From Streptomyces aureus (lineage in GTDB: Bacteria; Actinomycetota; Actinomycetes; Streptomycetales; Streptomycetaceae): a stretch of DNA of 64,000 nt. The notes beneath the pieces are model-generated. The model did no database searches. It saw nothing but the letters and a program-made list of their open reading frames with translations, and was not told the DNA's origin. Within the stretch, counting starts at the first letter, position 1. Every line of letters starts with the position of its first letter. Position numbers and translations under genes: made by a program. This document shows, piece by piece, positions 54,203-62,961 of the stretch. The stretch covers positions 372,001-436,000 of the forward strand of contig NZ_JNZD01000001.1 of assembly GCF_000725495.1 (NCBI RefSeq), in the 5' to 3' direction.

Positions 54203-54943
54203 ATGACCACGACCTCGCCCCAGGGGCGCACCGAACTGCTGAGGCCGGACGGGAGCCCCGTCCGGGTGCTTGTGGTGGACGACGAACTGTCGATCACCGA
54301 GCTGCTGTCCATGGCCCTTCGCTACGAAGGATGGCAGATCCGCAGCGCGGGTGACGGGACGGGTGCGGTGCAGACCGCGCGCGAGTTCCGGCCCGACGCC
54401 GTGGTGCTCGACATGATGCTGCCCGACATGGACGGGCTCACGGTGCTCGGCCGGCTCCGCCGCGAACTGCCGGACGTCCCGGTGCTGTTCCTGACGGCGA
54501 AGGACGCGGTCGAGGACCGGATCGCGGGCCTCACCGCGGGCGGCGACGACTACGTCACCAAGCCGTTCAGCCTGGAGGAGGTCGTGGCCCGGCTGCGCGG
54601 TCTGATCCGGCGTTCCGGCGCGGCCGACCGGCGCTCGGACTCCGTGCTCGTCGTCGGGGACCTCACCCTGGACGAGGACAGCCACGAGGTGTCGCGCGGC
54701 GGGGCCAACATCCACCTCACCGCGACCGAGTTCGAGCTGCTGCGCTTCCTGATGCGCAATCCGCGCCGGGTGCTGAGCAAGGCGCAGATCCTCGACCGCG
54801 TGTGGTCGTACGACTTCGGCGGCCAGGCCAACGTGGTCGAGCTCTACATCTCGTATCTGCGCCGCAAGATCGACGCCGGGCGCGAGCCGATGATCCACAC
54901 ACGGCGCGGCGCCGGCTACCTGATCAAGCCCGCGACGTCATGA
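54203..54943 (+). CDS. OmpR/PhoB-type response regulator
   Basis: A 246-residue regulator. The receiver (about 15-135) has DDE near the start (VLVVDDELSITELL), the phospho-acceptor Asp70 in AVVLDMMLPDMDG, Thr in LFLTAKD and Lys in YVTKPFS. The C-terminal winged helix (about 145-240) has LTATEFELLRFLMRN and GAGYLIKP at its end. ATG at 54203 has AAGGTG eight bases before it. The sensor kinase starts within its stop codon, so they form a pair. Its operon also holds two glycosyltransferase genes, which are likely targets of the system. Confidence 0.92.
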   Translation: MTTTSPQGRTELLRPDGSPVRVLVVDDELSITELLSMALRYEGWQIRSAGDGTGAVQTAREFRPDAVVLDMMLPDMDGLTVLGRLRRELPDVPVLFLTAKDAVEDRIAGLTAGGDDYVTKPFSLEEVVARLRGLIRRSGAADRRSDSVLVVGDLTLDEDSHEVSRGGANIHLTATEFELLRFLMRNPRRVLSKAQILDRVWSYDFGGQANVVELYISYLRRKIDAGREPMIHTRRGAGYLIKPATS

Positions 54944-56586
54944 GCGGACGACGACGGACGCGAGCGCAGAAGAGGCGGGCACGACAGCCGAGGACCCTGC
55001 GGTCGCGGCTCGTCGTCTCGGCCGTGGCCCTCATCGCGGTGGTCTGCGCCATGATCGGCACGGTCACGACCATCGCGCTGGACCGGCACCTGTACAAACA
55101 GCTGGAAACGCAGGTCACCGAGGCGGGACGGCGCCTCTCGGGTCCTCCCGCGGACGTGCACGGCCTGAATCCGGGCAACGGGAGCCAGAATCCCGGCGCG
55201 CCGAACGGCGACGGGCTGCCGGCCGGTGCGCTCGGTTCCTCCGACGAGGACCGGCTCGAGAACTTCGTCACCATGGGCGGGACCCAGACGAGGACCATAG
55301 CGGCCGAACTCGGCTCCGACGGCAAGGTCGACGAGGCGGTCATCGCCAAGGAGAAGTCCAACCGCAGCGTCGGCTTCCAGCGGATGAATCCCGTCGCGCT
55401 CAACGCCGCGCAGAAGGCCGCGCTCGCCACGGTCTCCAAGGACCGCGCCCCGCACACCACGGACATCCCGGGCCTGGGCGAGTACTACGTCATGTATCTG
55501 ACCGGCGCGCACGGCACCTACTACGTCGGCCTGCCGACGGAGTCCGTGAACAACACGGTCAACACCCTGATCCTCGTCGAGGCGAGCATCACCGGCGCCG
55601 GACTCGTCGCCGCCGGCATCGCGGGCAGCGTGATCGTCGGTCTCGCCCTGCGCCCCCTGCGCAAGGTCGCGGCCACCGCCACCCGGGTCTCCGAACTCCC
55701 CCTGCACACCGGCGAGGTCACGCTCTACGAGCGGGTCCCGGAGTCCGAGGCCGATCCGCACACCGAGGTCGGCCAGGTCGGCGCCGCGCTCAACCGCATG
55801 CTCGACCACATCCACGGCGCCCTGCACGCGCGGCAGCAGAGCGAGATGCGCGTACGGCAGTTCGTCGCCGACGCCAGTCACGAGCTGCGCACCCCGCTGG
55901 CCTCCATCCGCGGGTACGCCGAGCTGACCAGACGCGGCCGTGAGGAGACCGGGCCCGACACCCGGCACGCGCTCGGACGGATCGAGTCCGAGGCGGGCCG
56001 GATGACCCTGCTCGTCGAGGACCTGCTGCTGCTCGCGCGGCTCGACGCCGGGCGGCCGCTCCAGCACGAACAGACCGACCTCGTCCCCCTGGTGATCGAC
56101 GCCGTGAGCGACGCACGGGCCGCCGGGCGCACCCACGACTGGCGGCTCGAACTGCCCGACGAACCCGCGCTGGTGTCGGCGGACGCCGCCCGTCTCCAGC
56201 AGGTCATGGTCAACCTCTTCGCCAACGCCCGCACCCACACCCCGCCGGGGACGACCGTCACCGCACGGGTGCACCGGCACGGGCCCTGGCTGTGCGTGGA
56301 CGTCCAGGACGACGGCCCCGGCATCCCGGGGGACCTGCTGCCCCGGGTCTTCGAACGGTTCGCGCGGGGCGACTCCTCGCGGTCGCGCGCCTCCGGCTCG
56401 ACCGGTCTGGGCCTCGCCATCGTGCAGGCCGTCGCGACCGCGCACGGGGGCGCCGTGACCGTGGACAGCGTGCCCGGCAGGACCGTGTTCACCCTGCATC
56501 TGCCGGCGATCCACCCCGAAAACTCCTGGCCGGCGCACTCACAGGTACAGCACAGCGCCACCACATGGGTGCGACAGGGGGCTTGA
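54940..56586 (+). CDS. Sensor histidine kinase
   Basis: A 548-residue kinase. After a basic N-terminus it has helix 1 (about 24-46), an external sensor domain of about 165 residues, helix 2 (about 215-238), HAMP, and HisKA with His314 in ADASHELRTPLASI. The HATPase follows with NLFANARTHTPPG, DDGPGIPGDLL and GSTGLGLAIVQAVA. It is coupled to the response regulator by ATGA. The external domain has no recognised ligand-binding family. The gene that follows starts 14 bases after the stop. Confidence 0.92.
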   Translation: MSGRRRTRAQKRRARQPRTLRSRLVVSAVALIAVVCAMIGTVTTIALDRHLYKQLETQVTEAGRRLSGPPADVHGLNPGNGSQNPGAPNGDGLPAGALGSSDEDRLENFVTMGGTQTRTIAAELGSDGKVDEAVIAKEKSNRSVGFQRMNPVALNAAQKAALATVSKDRAPHTTDIPGLGEYYVMYLTGAHGTYYVGLPTESVNNTVNTLILVEASITGAGLVAAGIAGSVIVGLALRPLRKVAATATRVSELPLHTGEVTLYERVPESEADPHTEVGQVGAALNRMLDHIHGALHARQQSEMRVRQFVADASHELRTPLASIRGYAELTRRGREETGPDTRHALGRIESEAGRMTLLVEDLLLLARLDAGRPLQHEQTDLVPLVIDAVSDARAAGRTHDWRLELPDEPALVSADAARLQQVMVNLFANARTHTPPGTTVTARVHRHGPWLCVDVQDDGPGIPGDLLPRVFERFARGDSSRSRASGSTGLGLAIVQAVATAHGGAVTVDSVPGRTVFTLHLPAIHPENSWPAHSQVQHSATTWVRQGA

Positions 56587-56600
56587 CGAGAGTCGTTCCC

Positions 56601-58151
56601 ATGCGAACCGACTCTTCTCCCGGCAATCTGCCGGCGCGGGAGCACCTCCCGGCCACAGACGCCGGTACGGCTGTCCTGGACGTAGTGATCCCCGTCTACA
56701 ACGAGGAGAAGGACCTCCAGCCATGTGTGCTCAGACTGCACGAGCACCTCAAGCGCACGTTCCCGTACGCGTTCCGCATCACGGTGGCGGACAACGCGTC
56801 CACGGACACCACCCCCCAGGTGGCGGCGCGGCTGGCGGAACGGCTTCCGGAGGTCACGTCCTTCCGGCTGGAGCAGAAGGGCCGCGGCCGGGCGCTGCGG
56901 ACCGTGTGGTCGGCGTCCGACGCGCCGGTCCTCGCCTACATGGACGTGGACCTGTCCACCGACCTGAACGCGCTGCTCCCGCTGGTCGCCCCGCTGATCT
57001 CCGGCCACTCGGACCTCGCGATCGGCTCCCGGCTGTCCCGCTCCTCACGGGTGGTGCGGGGCGCCAAGCGGGAGTTCATCAGCCGCACGTACAACCTGAT
57101 CCTGCGCGGCTCGCTCCAGGCCCGCTTCTCGGACGCGCAGTGCGGCTTCAAGGCGATCCGCCGTGACGTCGCCCAGGAACTGCTGCCCCTGGTCGAGGAC
57201 ACCGGCTGGTTCTTCGACACCGAGATGCTGGTGCTCGCCGAGCGGGCCGGGCTGCGCATCCACGAGGTCCCGGTCGACTGGGTCGACGACCCCGACTCGA
57301 CCGTCCACATCGTGAAGACCGCGACCGACGACCTCAAGGGCGTCTGGCGGGTCGGCCGCGCCCTCGCCACCGGCTCGCTCTCGCTCGACCGGCTCACCCG
57401 GCCCTTCGGGGACGACCCGCGCGACCGCGACCTGACCGACGTACCCAAGGGCCTGGCCCGCCAGCTCGTCGGATTCTGCGTCGTCGGCGGCCTGTCCACC
57501 CTCTTCTACCTGCTGCTGTACAGCGTCTTCCGCTCCTTCTCCGGAGCACAGGTCGCCAACGCGCTCGCCCTGCTCGTGTCGGCGATCGCCAACACGGCCG
57601 CCAACCGGCGGCTCACCTTCGGCGTCCGCGGCCCGGGCGGCGCCGTCCGCCACCAGGCGCAGGGCCTGGTCGTCTTCGGCATCGGCCTCGCCCTGACCAG
57701 CGGCTCCCTCGCCGCCCTCGGCGCCGCGACCAGCGACCCCTCGCACTCCACCGAACTGGCGGTGCTCATCGCCGCCAACCTCGCGGCGACCGTGCTGCGC
57801 TTCCTGCTCTTCCGCGCCTGGGTCTTCCCCGACCGGCAGGGCGGAACGCCGTCGCCGTCCTCGTCCCCGGAGCCGGCCGCGCACCGGCCGGTCCAGCCCT
57901 TCGGGCCGGCGGCCACGCGGTCCGGCGGGGACACCCACCCGCGGCTGCCGCAGCGGCCGACGGCCTCCCCGGCCCCGTACGACACGACTTCCCATGACAC
58001 GGCCCCGTACGACACCGACTCGTACGACACGGCCTCGTACGACACCGCTCCCTACCGCGCCGACGACGCCGTGGACCGCTCCTGGCGGGATTCGACCATG
58101 CAGTTGCACGCGGTGCGCCCGCACGACCACGATCCGAGGAACGCGCGATGA
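56601..58151 (+). CDS. GT2 glycosyltransferase with C-terminal GtrA-type membrane domain
   Basis: A 516-residue protein. The GT-A domain (about 25-265) has VVIPVYNEEKDLQP, MDVDLSTDLN (DxD-type) and GRGRALR, like dolichyl-phosphate-mannose synthases. A four-helix GtrA-like domain (about 285-425) contains NTAANRRLTFGVRG. The tail (430-516) includes pentapeptide repeats YDTxS/P (PYDTTSHDTAPYDTDSYDTA). Such proteins move sugars onto lipid carriers. ATG at 56601 was chosen; an ATG at 56565 would overlap the kinase gene. The following gene is coupled by ATGA. Confidence 0.85.
   Translation: MRTDSSPGNLPAREHLPATDAGTAVLDVVIPVYNEEKDLQPCVLRLHEHLKRTFPYAFRITVADNASTDTTPQVAARLAERLPEVTSFRLEQKGRGRALRTVWSASDAPVLAYMDVDLSTDLNALLPLVAPLISGHSDLAIGSRLSRSSRVVRGAKREFISRTYNLILRGSLQARFSDAQCGFKAIRRDVAQELLPLVEDTGWFFDTEMLVLAERAGLRIHEVPVDWVDDPDSTVHIVKTATDDLKGVWRVGRALATGSLSLDRLTRPFGDDPRDRDLTDVPKGLARQLVGFCVVGGLSTLFYLLLYSVFRSFSGAQVANALALLVSAIANTAANRRLTFGVRGPGGAVRHQAQGLVVFGIGLALTSGSLAALGAATSDPSHSTELAVLIAANLAATVLRFLLFRAWVFPDRQGGTPSPSSSPEPAAHRPVQPFGPAATRSGGDTHPRLPQRPTASPAPYDTTSHDTAPYDTDSYDTASYDTAPYRADDAVDRSWRDSTMQLHAVRPHDHDPRNAR
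57973..58055 (+). repeat. Short repeat array encoding YDT units
   Basis: tacgacac-containing 15-bp units repeat at about 57980, 58010, 58022 and 58037, encoding YDTTS, YDTDS and YDTAS/P. This in-frame array makes the glycosyltransferase tail longer. Confidence 0.65.
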
Positions 58152-60511
58152 CGACCCAGCCCGACACGAGCGCCGGTGCCGGTATCTCCGGCCCGAGCAC
58201 GGACATCAGCAGCCGCACCGGTACGGACATCACTACGAGCGCCGGCACGGGCATCGGTACCGGCACCGGTACGAGCGCCGGCACGGTCACCGGAGCCGGC
58301 TCCGGACACCCGTGGGGGCCGAGCGCCTCGGCACCGCCCCCGGAGCACGCCCCGCCAGGAACCGGTGAGCCCGAACGGCCCTTCCTCCGGCGCCTGTGGA
58401 GCGGCCGGCCCGAGGACCCGCGCTGGGCGCGCCCCGCCCTCCTCGGCCTGCTGCTCGCCACCGGGCTGCTCTACCTGTACAACCTGAGCGCTTCCGGCTA
58501 CGCCAACTCCTTCTACTCCGCGGCCGTCCAGGCCGGCAGCCAGAGCTGGAAGGCCTTCTTCTTCGGCTCGCTCGACTCGGCCAACGCCATCACCGTCGAC
58601 AAGCCCCCGGCCTCGCTGTGGCCGATGGCCCTGTCGGTACGTGCCTTCGGCCTCAGCTCCTGGGCGATCCTCCTCCCCGAGGTGCTGATGGGCGTGGCCA
58701 CGGTCGGCGTCCTCTACGCGGCCGTACGCCGCCGGTTCGGCGCCGCCGCGGGTCTGATCGCCGGCGCGGTGCTCGCGCTCACCCCGGTCGCCGCGCTGAT
58801 GTTCCGCTTCAACAACCCGGACGCGATGCTCGCGCTGCTCATGACCGTCACGGTCTACTGCGTGATCCGTGCCCTGGAGGACGGCCGCACGAAGTGGCTG
58901 CTGTGGGCGGGTGCCGCGGTCGGTCTCGCCTTCCTCGTCAAGACGCTCCAGGCCTTCCTGATCCTCCCGCCGCTGGCCGTCGTCTACGCGGTCTGCGCGC
59001 CGGTGAAGCTGCGGAAGCGGTTCGTCCAGCTCGGCCTCTCGGCGGTCGCCATGGTGGTCGCCGGCGGCTGGTGGGTCGCGATCGTCGAACTGTGGCCCGC
59101 GTCCTCCCGTCCGTACATCGGCGGCTCGCAGAACAACTCCTTCCTGGAGCTGACCTTCGGCTACAACGGCCTGGGCCGGATCAACGGCGACGAGACCGGC
59201 AGTGTCGGCGGCGGGGGCGGCGGAGGCGGGACCGGTCAGTGGGGTGCGACCGGCTGGGACCGGATGTTCAACTCCGAGATCGGCGGCCAGATCTCCTGGC
59301 TGCTGCCGACCGCCCTGATCCTGCTCGTGGCCGGCCTCGTCCTCACCCGGAGGGCGAAGCGGACCGACCTCACCCGTGCCTCGTTCCTCGCCTGGAGCGG
59401 CGCGCTGCTCACGACCGCGCTGGTCTTCAGCTACATGGCCGGCATCTTCCACCAGTACTACACGGTGGCCCTGGCTCCCTACATCGCCGCCGTGGTCGGC
59501 ATGGGTGCGACGGTGCTGTGGGAGGAGCGGGGCAAGGTGTGGGCCTCGCTCGCCCTCGCCGGCTCGGTCACCGCGGCCGCGGCCTGGGGGTACGTCCTCC
59601 TCAACCGCACCCCCGACTATCTCCCGTGGCTCAAGTGGCTGGTCCTCGTCGGCGGTCTGACCGGCGCGCTCGGTCTGATCTTCGCGGCCCGGCTGGGCAG
59701 GCAGCTCGCCCTCGCGGCCGCCGGGCTGAGCTTCGTGGCGGCGCTCGCGGGTCCCACCGCGTACGCCCTCTCCACCGTGGACACCGGGCACACCGGCTCC
59801 ATCGTCACGGCCGGGCCGGCCGGGGCGGGCATGGGCGGCTTCGGCGGCGGGATGCCTGGCGGTGGGGGCGGTGGTGCCGGTGCCGGTGGTGGCATGCGGG
59901 GTGGGTTCCCCGGTGGTACCGGGCAGAACCAGCAGGGTGGTGGGATGCCCGGGGGTGGCATGGGGCAGCCGCCGACGGGTGGTAACGGTGGCAATGGGGG
60001 CACTGGTGGCTTCCCCGGGCAGAACCGGCAAGGTGGTGGCACCGGGCAGAATCAGCAGGGCGGGATGCCTGGTGGTGGTACCGGTGAGGGCGGTATGCCC
60101 GGCGGTGGCGGCGGTGCCGGTGGATTGCTGAACGGCGCGAGCGTCGGTTCCGCGGCCAAGAGCCTGCTGTCCAAGAACGCCGGGGACTACACCTGGGCGG
60201 CCGCCGCCATCGGCTCCCAGAACTCCGCCAGCTACCAACTGGCCACCGGAAAGCCGGTGATGGCGATCGGCGGCTTCAACGGCACCGACCCGTCCCCGAC
60301 GCTGGCCCAGTTCAAGAAGTACGTGACGGACGGCAAGATCCACTACTTCATCTCCGGTGGCGGAATGGGCGGTGGCATGGGTGGCGGTTCGGCCTCCGGT
60401 GGCTCCTCCACCTCCTCGCAGATCAGCTCGTGGGTCACGGCCAACTTCAAGAAGGTGACGGTGGGTTCTGCCACCTTCTACGACCTGACCCAGGCGAAGA
60501 GCGGCAGTTGA
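58148..60511 (+). CDS. GT39-type membrane mannosyltransferase with Gly-rich insert
   Basis: A 787-residue protein. After a 90-residue Thr/Gly/Ser-rich cytoplasmic tail it has about 10 helices, from LLGLLLATGLLYLYNLSASG onward. The first external loop has SFYSAAVQAGSQSWKAFFFG and VDKPPASLWP, and RFNNPDAMLALL follows, as in PMT/ArnT-type transferases. After the last helix come about 130 residues of Gly/Gln-rich sequence (GGTGQNQQGGGMPGGGMGQ) and a C-terminal domain. It would transfer sugar from the lipid-linked donor made by the GT2 gene, with which it is coupled by ATGA. A terminator follows. Confidence 0.85.
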   Translation: MTTQPDTSAGAGISGPSTDISSRTGTDITTSAGTGIGTGTGTSAGTVTGAGSGHPWGPSASAPPPEHAPPGTGEPERPFLRRLWSGRPEDPRWARPALLGLLLATGLLYLYNLSASGYANSFYSAAVQAGSQSWKAFFFGSLDSANAITVDKPPASLWPMALSVRAFGLSSWAILLPEVLMGVATVGVLYAAVRRRFGAAAGLIAGAVLALTPVAALMFRFNNPDAMLALLMTVTVYCVIRALEDGRTKWLLWAGAAVGLAFLVKTLQAFLILPPLAVVYAVCAPVKLRKRFVQLGLSAVAMVVAGGWWVAIVELWPASSRPYIGGSQNNSFLELTFGYNGLGRINGDETGSVGGGGGGGGTGQWGATGWDRMFNSEIGGQISWLLPTALILLVAGLVLTRRAKRTDLTRASFLAWSGALLTTALVFSYMAGIFHQYYTVALAPYIAAVVGMGATVLWEERGKVWASLALAGSVTAAAAWGYVLLNRTPDYLPWLKWLVLVGGLTGALGLIFAARLGRQLALAAAGLSFVAALAGPTAYALSTVDTGHTGSIVTAGPAGAGMGGFGGGMPGGGGGGAGAGGGMRGGFPGGTGQNQQGGGMPGGGMGQPPTGGNGGNGGTGGFPGQNRQGGGTGQNQQGGMPGGGTGEGGMPGGGGGAGGLLNGASVGSAAKSLLSKNAGDYTWAAAAIGSQNSASYQLATGKPVMAIGGFNGTDPSPTLAQFKKYVTDGKIHYFISGGGMGGGMGGGSASGGSSTSSQISSWVTANFKKVTVGSATFYDLTQAKSGS

Positions 60512-60527
60512 CGGGACCTGTTGCGTC

Positions 60528-60562
<35 letters not shown>

Positions 60563-60577
60563 GTGGTGGTGTGGTGG

Positions 60578-60605
60578 TGGCCCGGAGTGAACTCGCTCCG
60601 GGCCA
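60578..60605 (+). terminator. Terminator of the two-component/glycosyltransferase operon
   Basis: tggcccggag (60578-60587) and ctccgggcca (60596-60605) form a perfect 10-bp stem with an eight-base loop. It can end the four-gene operon. Confidence 0.75.
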
Positions 60606-60699
60606 CGGCCTTTTCGGACGTTTCGCGTGACGGCCGGGTTTCGGGCGGTGTGCGGGGCATGTCCCTGAAAGGGTTCCGGTTCCCAGGGAGGTGCGCCAC

Positions 60700-61332
60700 A
60701 TGGTGAGGCCGGCCGACAGGGCGAAACGACCGGAGCGGGTCAGTGTCTGGCTGGAGGGCGGGTCGTCCCGGGGCGGGGCGGCGGCCCGGGGCGGGGCCGG
60801 GCGGGGCGGTGACCAGCCGTCGGGGCTCGACAGGGAGCGGATCACCGCGGCGGTGGTGCGGGTGCTGGACGCGGAGGGGCTGGCCGGGTTCTCCATGCGC
60901 CGGCTGGCGGCGGAGCTGAACGTCACGGCGATGTCCGTGTACTGGTACGTCGACACCAAGGACGATCTGCTGGAGCTCGCGCTCGACGCGGTGTTCGGTG
61001 AACTGGCGCTGCCCGGGGCCGAGTCGGAGGAGGACTGGCGGGAGCGGCTGCGGGGGCTGGCGGTCGGGTACCGGGCGCTGGTCGTGCGGCATCCGTGGGT
61101 GTCGACGCTGATCGGGAGCTTCCTGAACATCGGGCCGTGCTCGATGGCGTTCTCCGACCGGGTGCGGCGGGTGATCCGGGACAGCGGGATGCCGGCGCAC
61201 GGGCGGACGGGGGCGGTGTCCGCGGTGATCCGGTTCGTGTACGGGTTCGGGACGATCGAGGGGCACCAGGACTTCGCGTTCGCGCTGGCGCTGTTGATCG
61301 CGGGGATCGAGGCGATGGTGGCCCGGGGTTGA
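60700..61332 (+). CDS. TetR/AcrR family transcriptional regulator
   Basis: A 210-residue regulator. A basic/Gly-rich 40-residue lead precedes the HTH (about 45-90; LDRERITAAVVRVLDAEGLA, then MSVYWYVDTKDDLLEL). The C-terminal domain is of the TetR_C type with NIGPCSMAFSDRVRRV and GFGTIEGHQDFAF. ATG at 60700 has GGGAGG about nine bases before it; a GTG at 60691 is possible. It lies downstream of the glycosyltransferase operon behind a terminator, so it may be independent. The inverted repeat copy starts 15 bases after its stop. Confidence 0.83.
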   Translation: MVRPADRAKRPERVSVWLEGGSSRGGAAARGGAGRGGDQPSGLDRERITAAVVRVLDAEGLAGFSMRRLAAELNVTAMSVYWYVDTKDDLLELALDAVFGELALPGAESEEDWRERLRGLAVGYRALVVRHPWVSTLIGSFLNIGPCSMAFSDRVRRVIRDSGMPAHGRTGAVSAVIRFVYGFGTIEGHQDFAFALALLIAGIEAMVARG

Positions 61333-61346
61333 CCCTCCCGGCTCCC

Positions 61347-61590
61347 GTCCGGTGGGCGGGTCGGGGCCGTGCCGGTGCATCAGCCCGTCGCCGTTGGACG
61401 AAGACGTGAACGTTAGTGGCGACGGGCATCGATGTACCGGCACGGCCCCTCACGCCGAATCCCGGGTGGCGGGTGCGCTGTGGGTCCAGTCCCTCACTGG
61501 CGTGACTTTCAGCCCCTCCGGCGTTTGAGGAGCGGGGTCTGGGGCGGAGCCCCAGGTACGGGTCGGGTAGGGGCGGAGGGGGCGAAGAAA
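61347..61590 (-). repeat. Dispersed hairpin repeat, right copy
   Basis: The reverse complement is about 93% identical to 40345-40594, with small indels and scattered substitutions. The hairpin stem gcccgtcgcc/ggcgacgggc is preserved exactly, while the loop and outer parts vary. It fills the space between the TetR gene and the F420-type gene, which converge. Confidence 0.85.
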
Positions 61591-61600
61591 GGCCGGTGCG

Positions 61601-62071
61601 TCAGTCCTGGGGGGCCAGGTGGGCCGGGAAGCCGCCGGTGGCTACCGGGCCCCAGCGGGTCGGGGTCACGCGGATGATCGACTTGGCCTGCTTGCGCATC
61701 GCCGCCCGATACTCGTCCCAGTCGGAATGCTCCCCCGCGATGTTCCGGTAGTACTCGACGAGAGGCTCCACGGAGTCGGGGGAGTCGATCACCTCGGCGG
61801 TGCCGTCGACCTGGACCCAGGGCCCGTTCCACTCGTCGCTCAGGACGATCAGGCTGACCCGCTCGTCCCGCTTGGCGTTGCGGGTCTTGGCACGCTCCGG
61901 GTACGTCGAGACGACGATCCGACCGGAGTCGTCGACCCCGCAGGTCAGCGGGGACCCCTGGGGGCCGCCGTCGGCGCGCCGGGTGAGCAGGATCGCGCGG
62001 TGGCGGGGGCGTACGAAGTCCAGCAACTCGGCCAGGGACACGGAGGTGTTCGTCGCGATGTGGGGTGCCAT
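61601..62071 (-). CDS. PPOX-class flavin/F420-binding oxidoreductase
   Basis: A 156-residue split-beta-barrel protein. Family segments are LLTRRADGGPQGSPLTCGVD near the N-terminus, TYPERAKTRNAKRDERVSLI in the middle and VTPTRWGPVATGGFPAHLAP at the end. Such proteins reduce substrates with F420H2 or bind FMN. ATG at 62071 was chosen. The gene is isolated and divergent from the GAF-ANTAR gene; the substrate is unknown. Confidence 0.88.
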   Translation of the reverse strand: MAPHIATNTSVSLAELLDFVRPRHRAILLTRRADGGPQGSPLTCGVDDSGRIVVSTYPERAKTRNAKRDERVSLIVLSDEWNGPWVQVDGTAEVIDSPDSVEPLVEYYRNIAGEHSDWDEYRAAMRKQAKSIIRVTPTRWGPVATGGFPAHLAPQD

Positions 62072-62243
62072 GCGATCAGCGTAGGCCGGGTGCGGGCCGA
62101 TCGCCCGCGGGCTGCGCCGACGGGCGGCACCCGGGCTCATCGGAGCGGCTAAAGTGCTCTTCGTCCTGTGCTCGCAGTCGGGAATGTGCTGCGGAGCTCT
62201 CCTGCGCATGGCCGTATGGCCGTGCATGCCGAAGAGGTTCGTG

Positions 62244-62954
62244 GTGGCTGCGTCCGAGTTTTCCGAATTGTCCCGTTCCGGTACGGGTTTTGAGCTGGCC
62301 GAGGGCCTCACGGCCGCCGCCCAGCAGCTGCACCAGACGTCGAGTCCGAACGCCACCCTGCACACCGCCGTCCGGCTGGCCGTGCACATCCTGCCGGGTG
62401 TCGAGTACGCCGGGATCTCCGTCATCGAGTCCGAGGCCCGTCGGCAGACCCTGGCCTGGACGGACGAGGTCGTCCGTTCCGCCGACGAGCTGAACGCGGG
62501 CCGTGAGCACCACCCGTACTGGAACCGGCTGTGGACGGCGCCGGTGGCCCGCATCGAGGACAGCGCGGCGGCGGACGGCGAGGGGGACCTCGCGCTGTCG
62601 GGCCTCGGGCTGCGGTCCGTGCTGTCGCTGCGGCTGCGTGCCGACCGGCGCCGGCTGACCGTCCTGACGGCGTACGCGCGGGCGCCCCGCGCCTTCGACG
62701 AGTCGGCCACCCGGATAGGCCGGCTCTTCACCGCGCACGTCGGGATCGCCCTGGACTCGGCGACCCTGCGCGAACAGCTCACCGAGGCGATGCGCACCCG
62801 GGATCTGATCGGGCAGGCCACGGGCATCCTGATGGAGCGGCTCGACATCGACGCCTCCGAGTCGTTCGCCAGCCTTGTGCGCACCTCCCAGCGGGAGAAC
62901 GTCAAGCTCCGTGACCTGGCCCGACGGATCGTCGACGCCAGCGAGGGCGAGTGA
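62244..62954 (+). CDS. GAF-ANTAR domain RNA-binding regulator
   Basis: A 236-residue protein. The GAF domain spans about 20-165 (LHTAVRLAVHILPGVEYAGI). The C-terminal ANTAR domain (about 165-230) has LIGQATGILMERLDIDASES, the conserved Ala/Arg/Met pattern that binds twin-hairpin RNA antiterminators. GTG at 62244 has AAGAGG six bases before it; an ATG at 62226 and one at 62154 are alternatives. Its RNA targets are not visible here. Confidence 0.82.
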   Translation: MAASEFSELSRSGTGFELAEGLTAAAQQLHQTSSPNATLHTAVRLAVHILPGVEYAGISVIESEARRQTLAWTDEVVRSADELNAGREHHPYWNRLWTAPVARIEDSAAADGEGDLALSGLGLRSVLSLRLRADRRRLTVLTAYARAPRAFDESATRIGRLFTAHVGIALDSATLREQLTEAMRTRDLIGQATGILMERLDIDASESFASLVRTSQRENVKLRDLARRIVDASEGE

Positions 62955-62961
62955 ACCGCGC

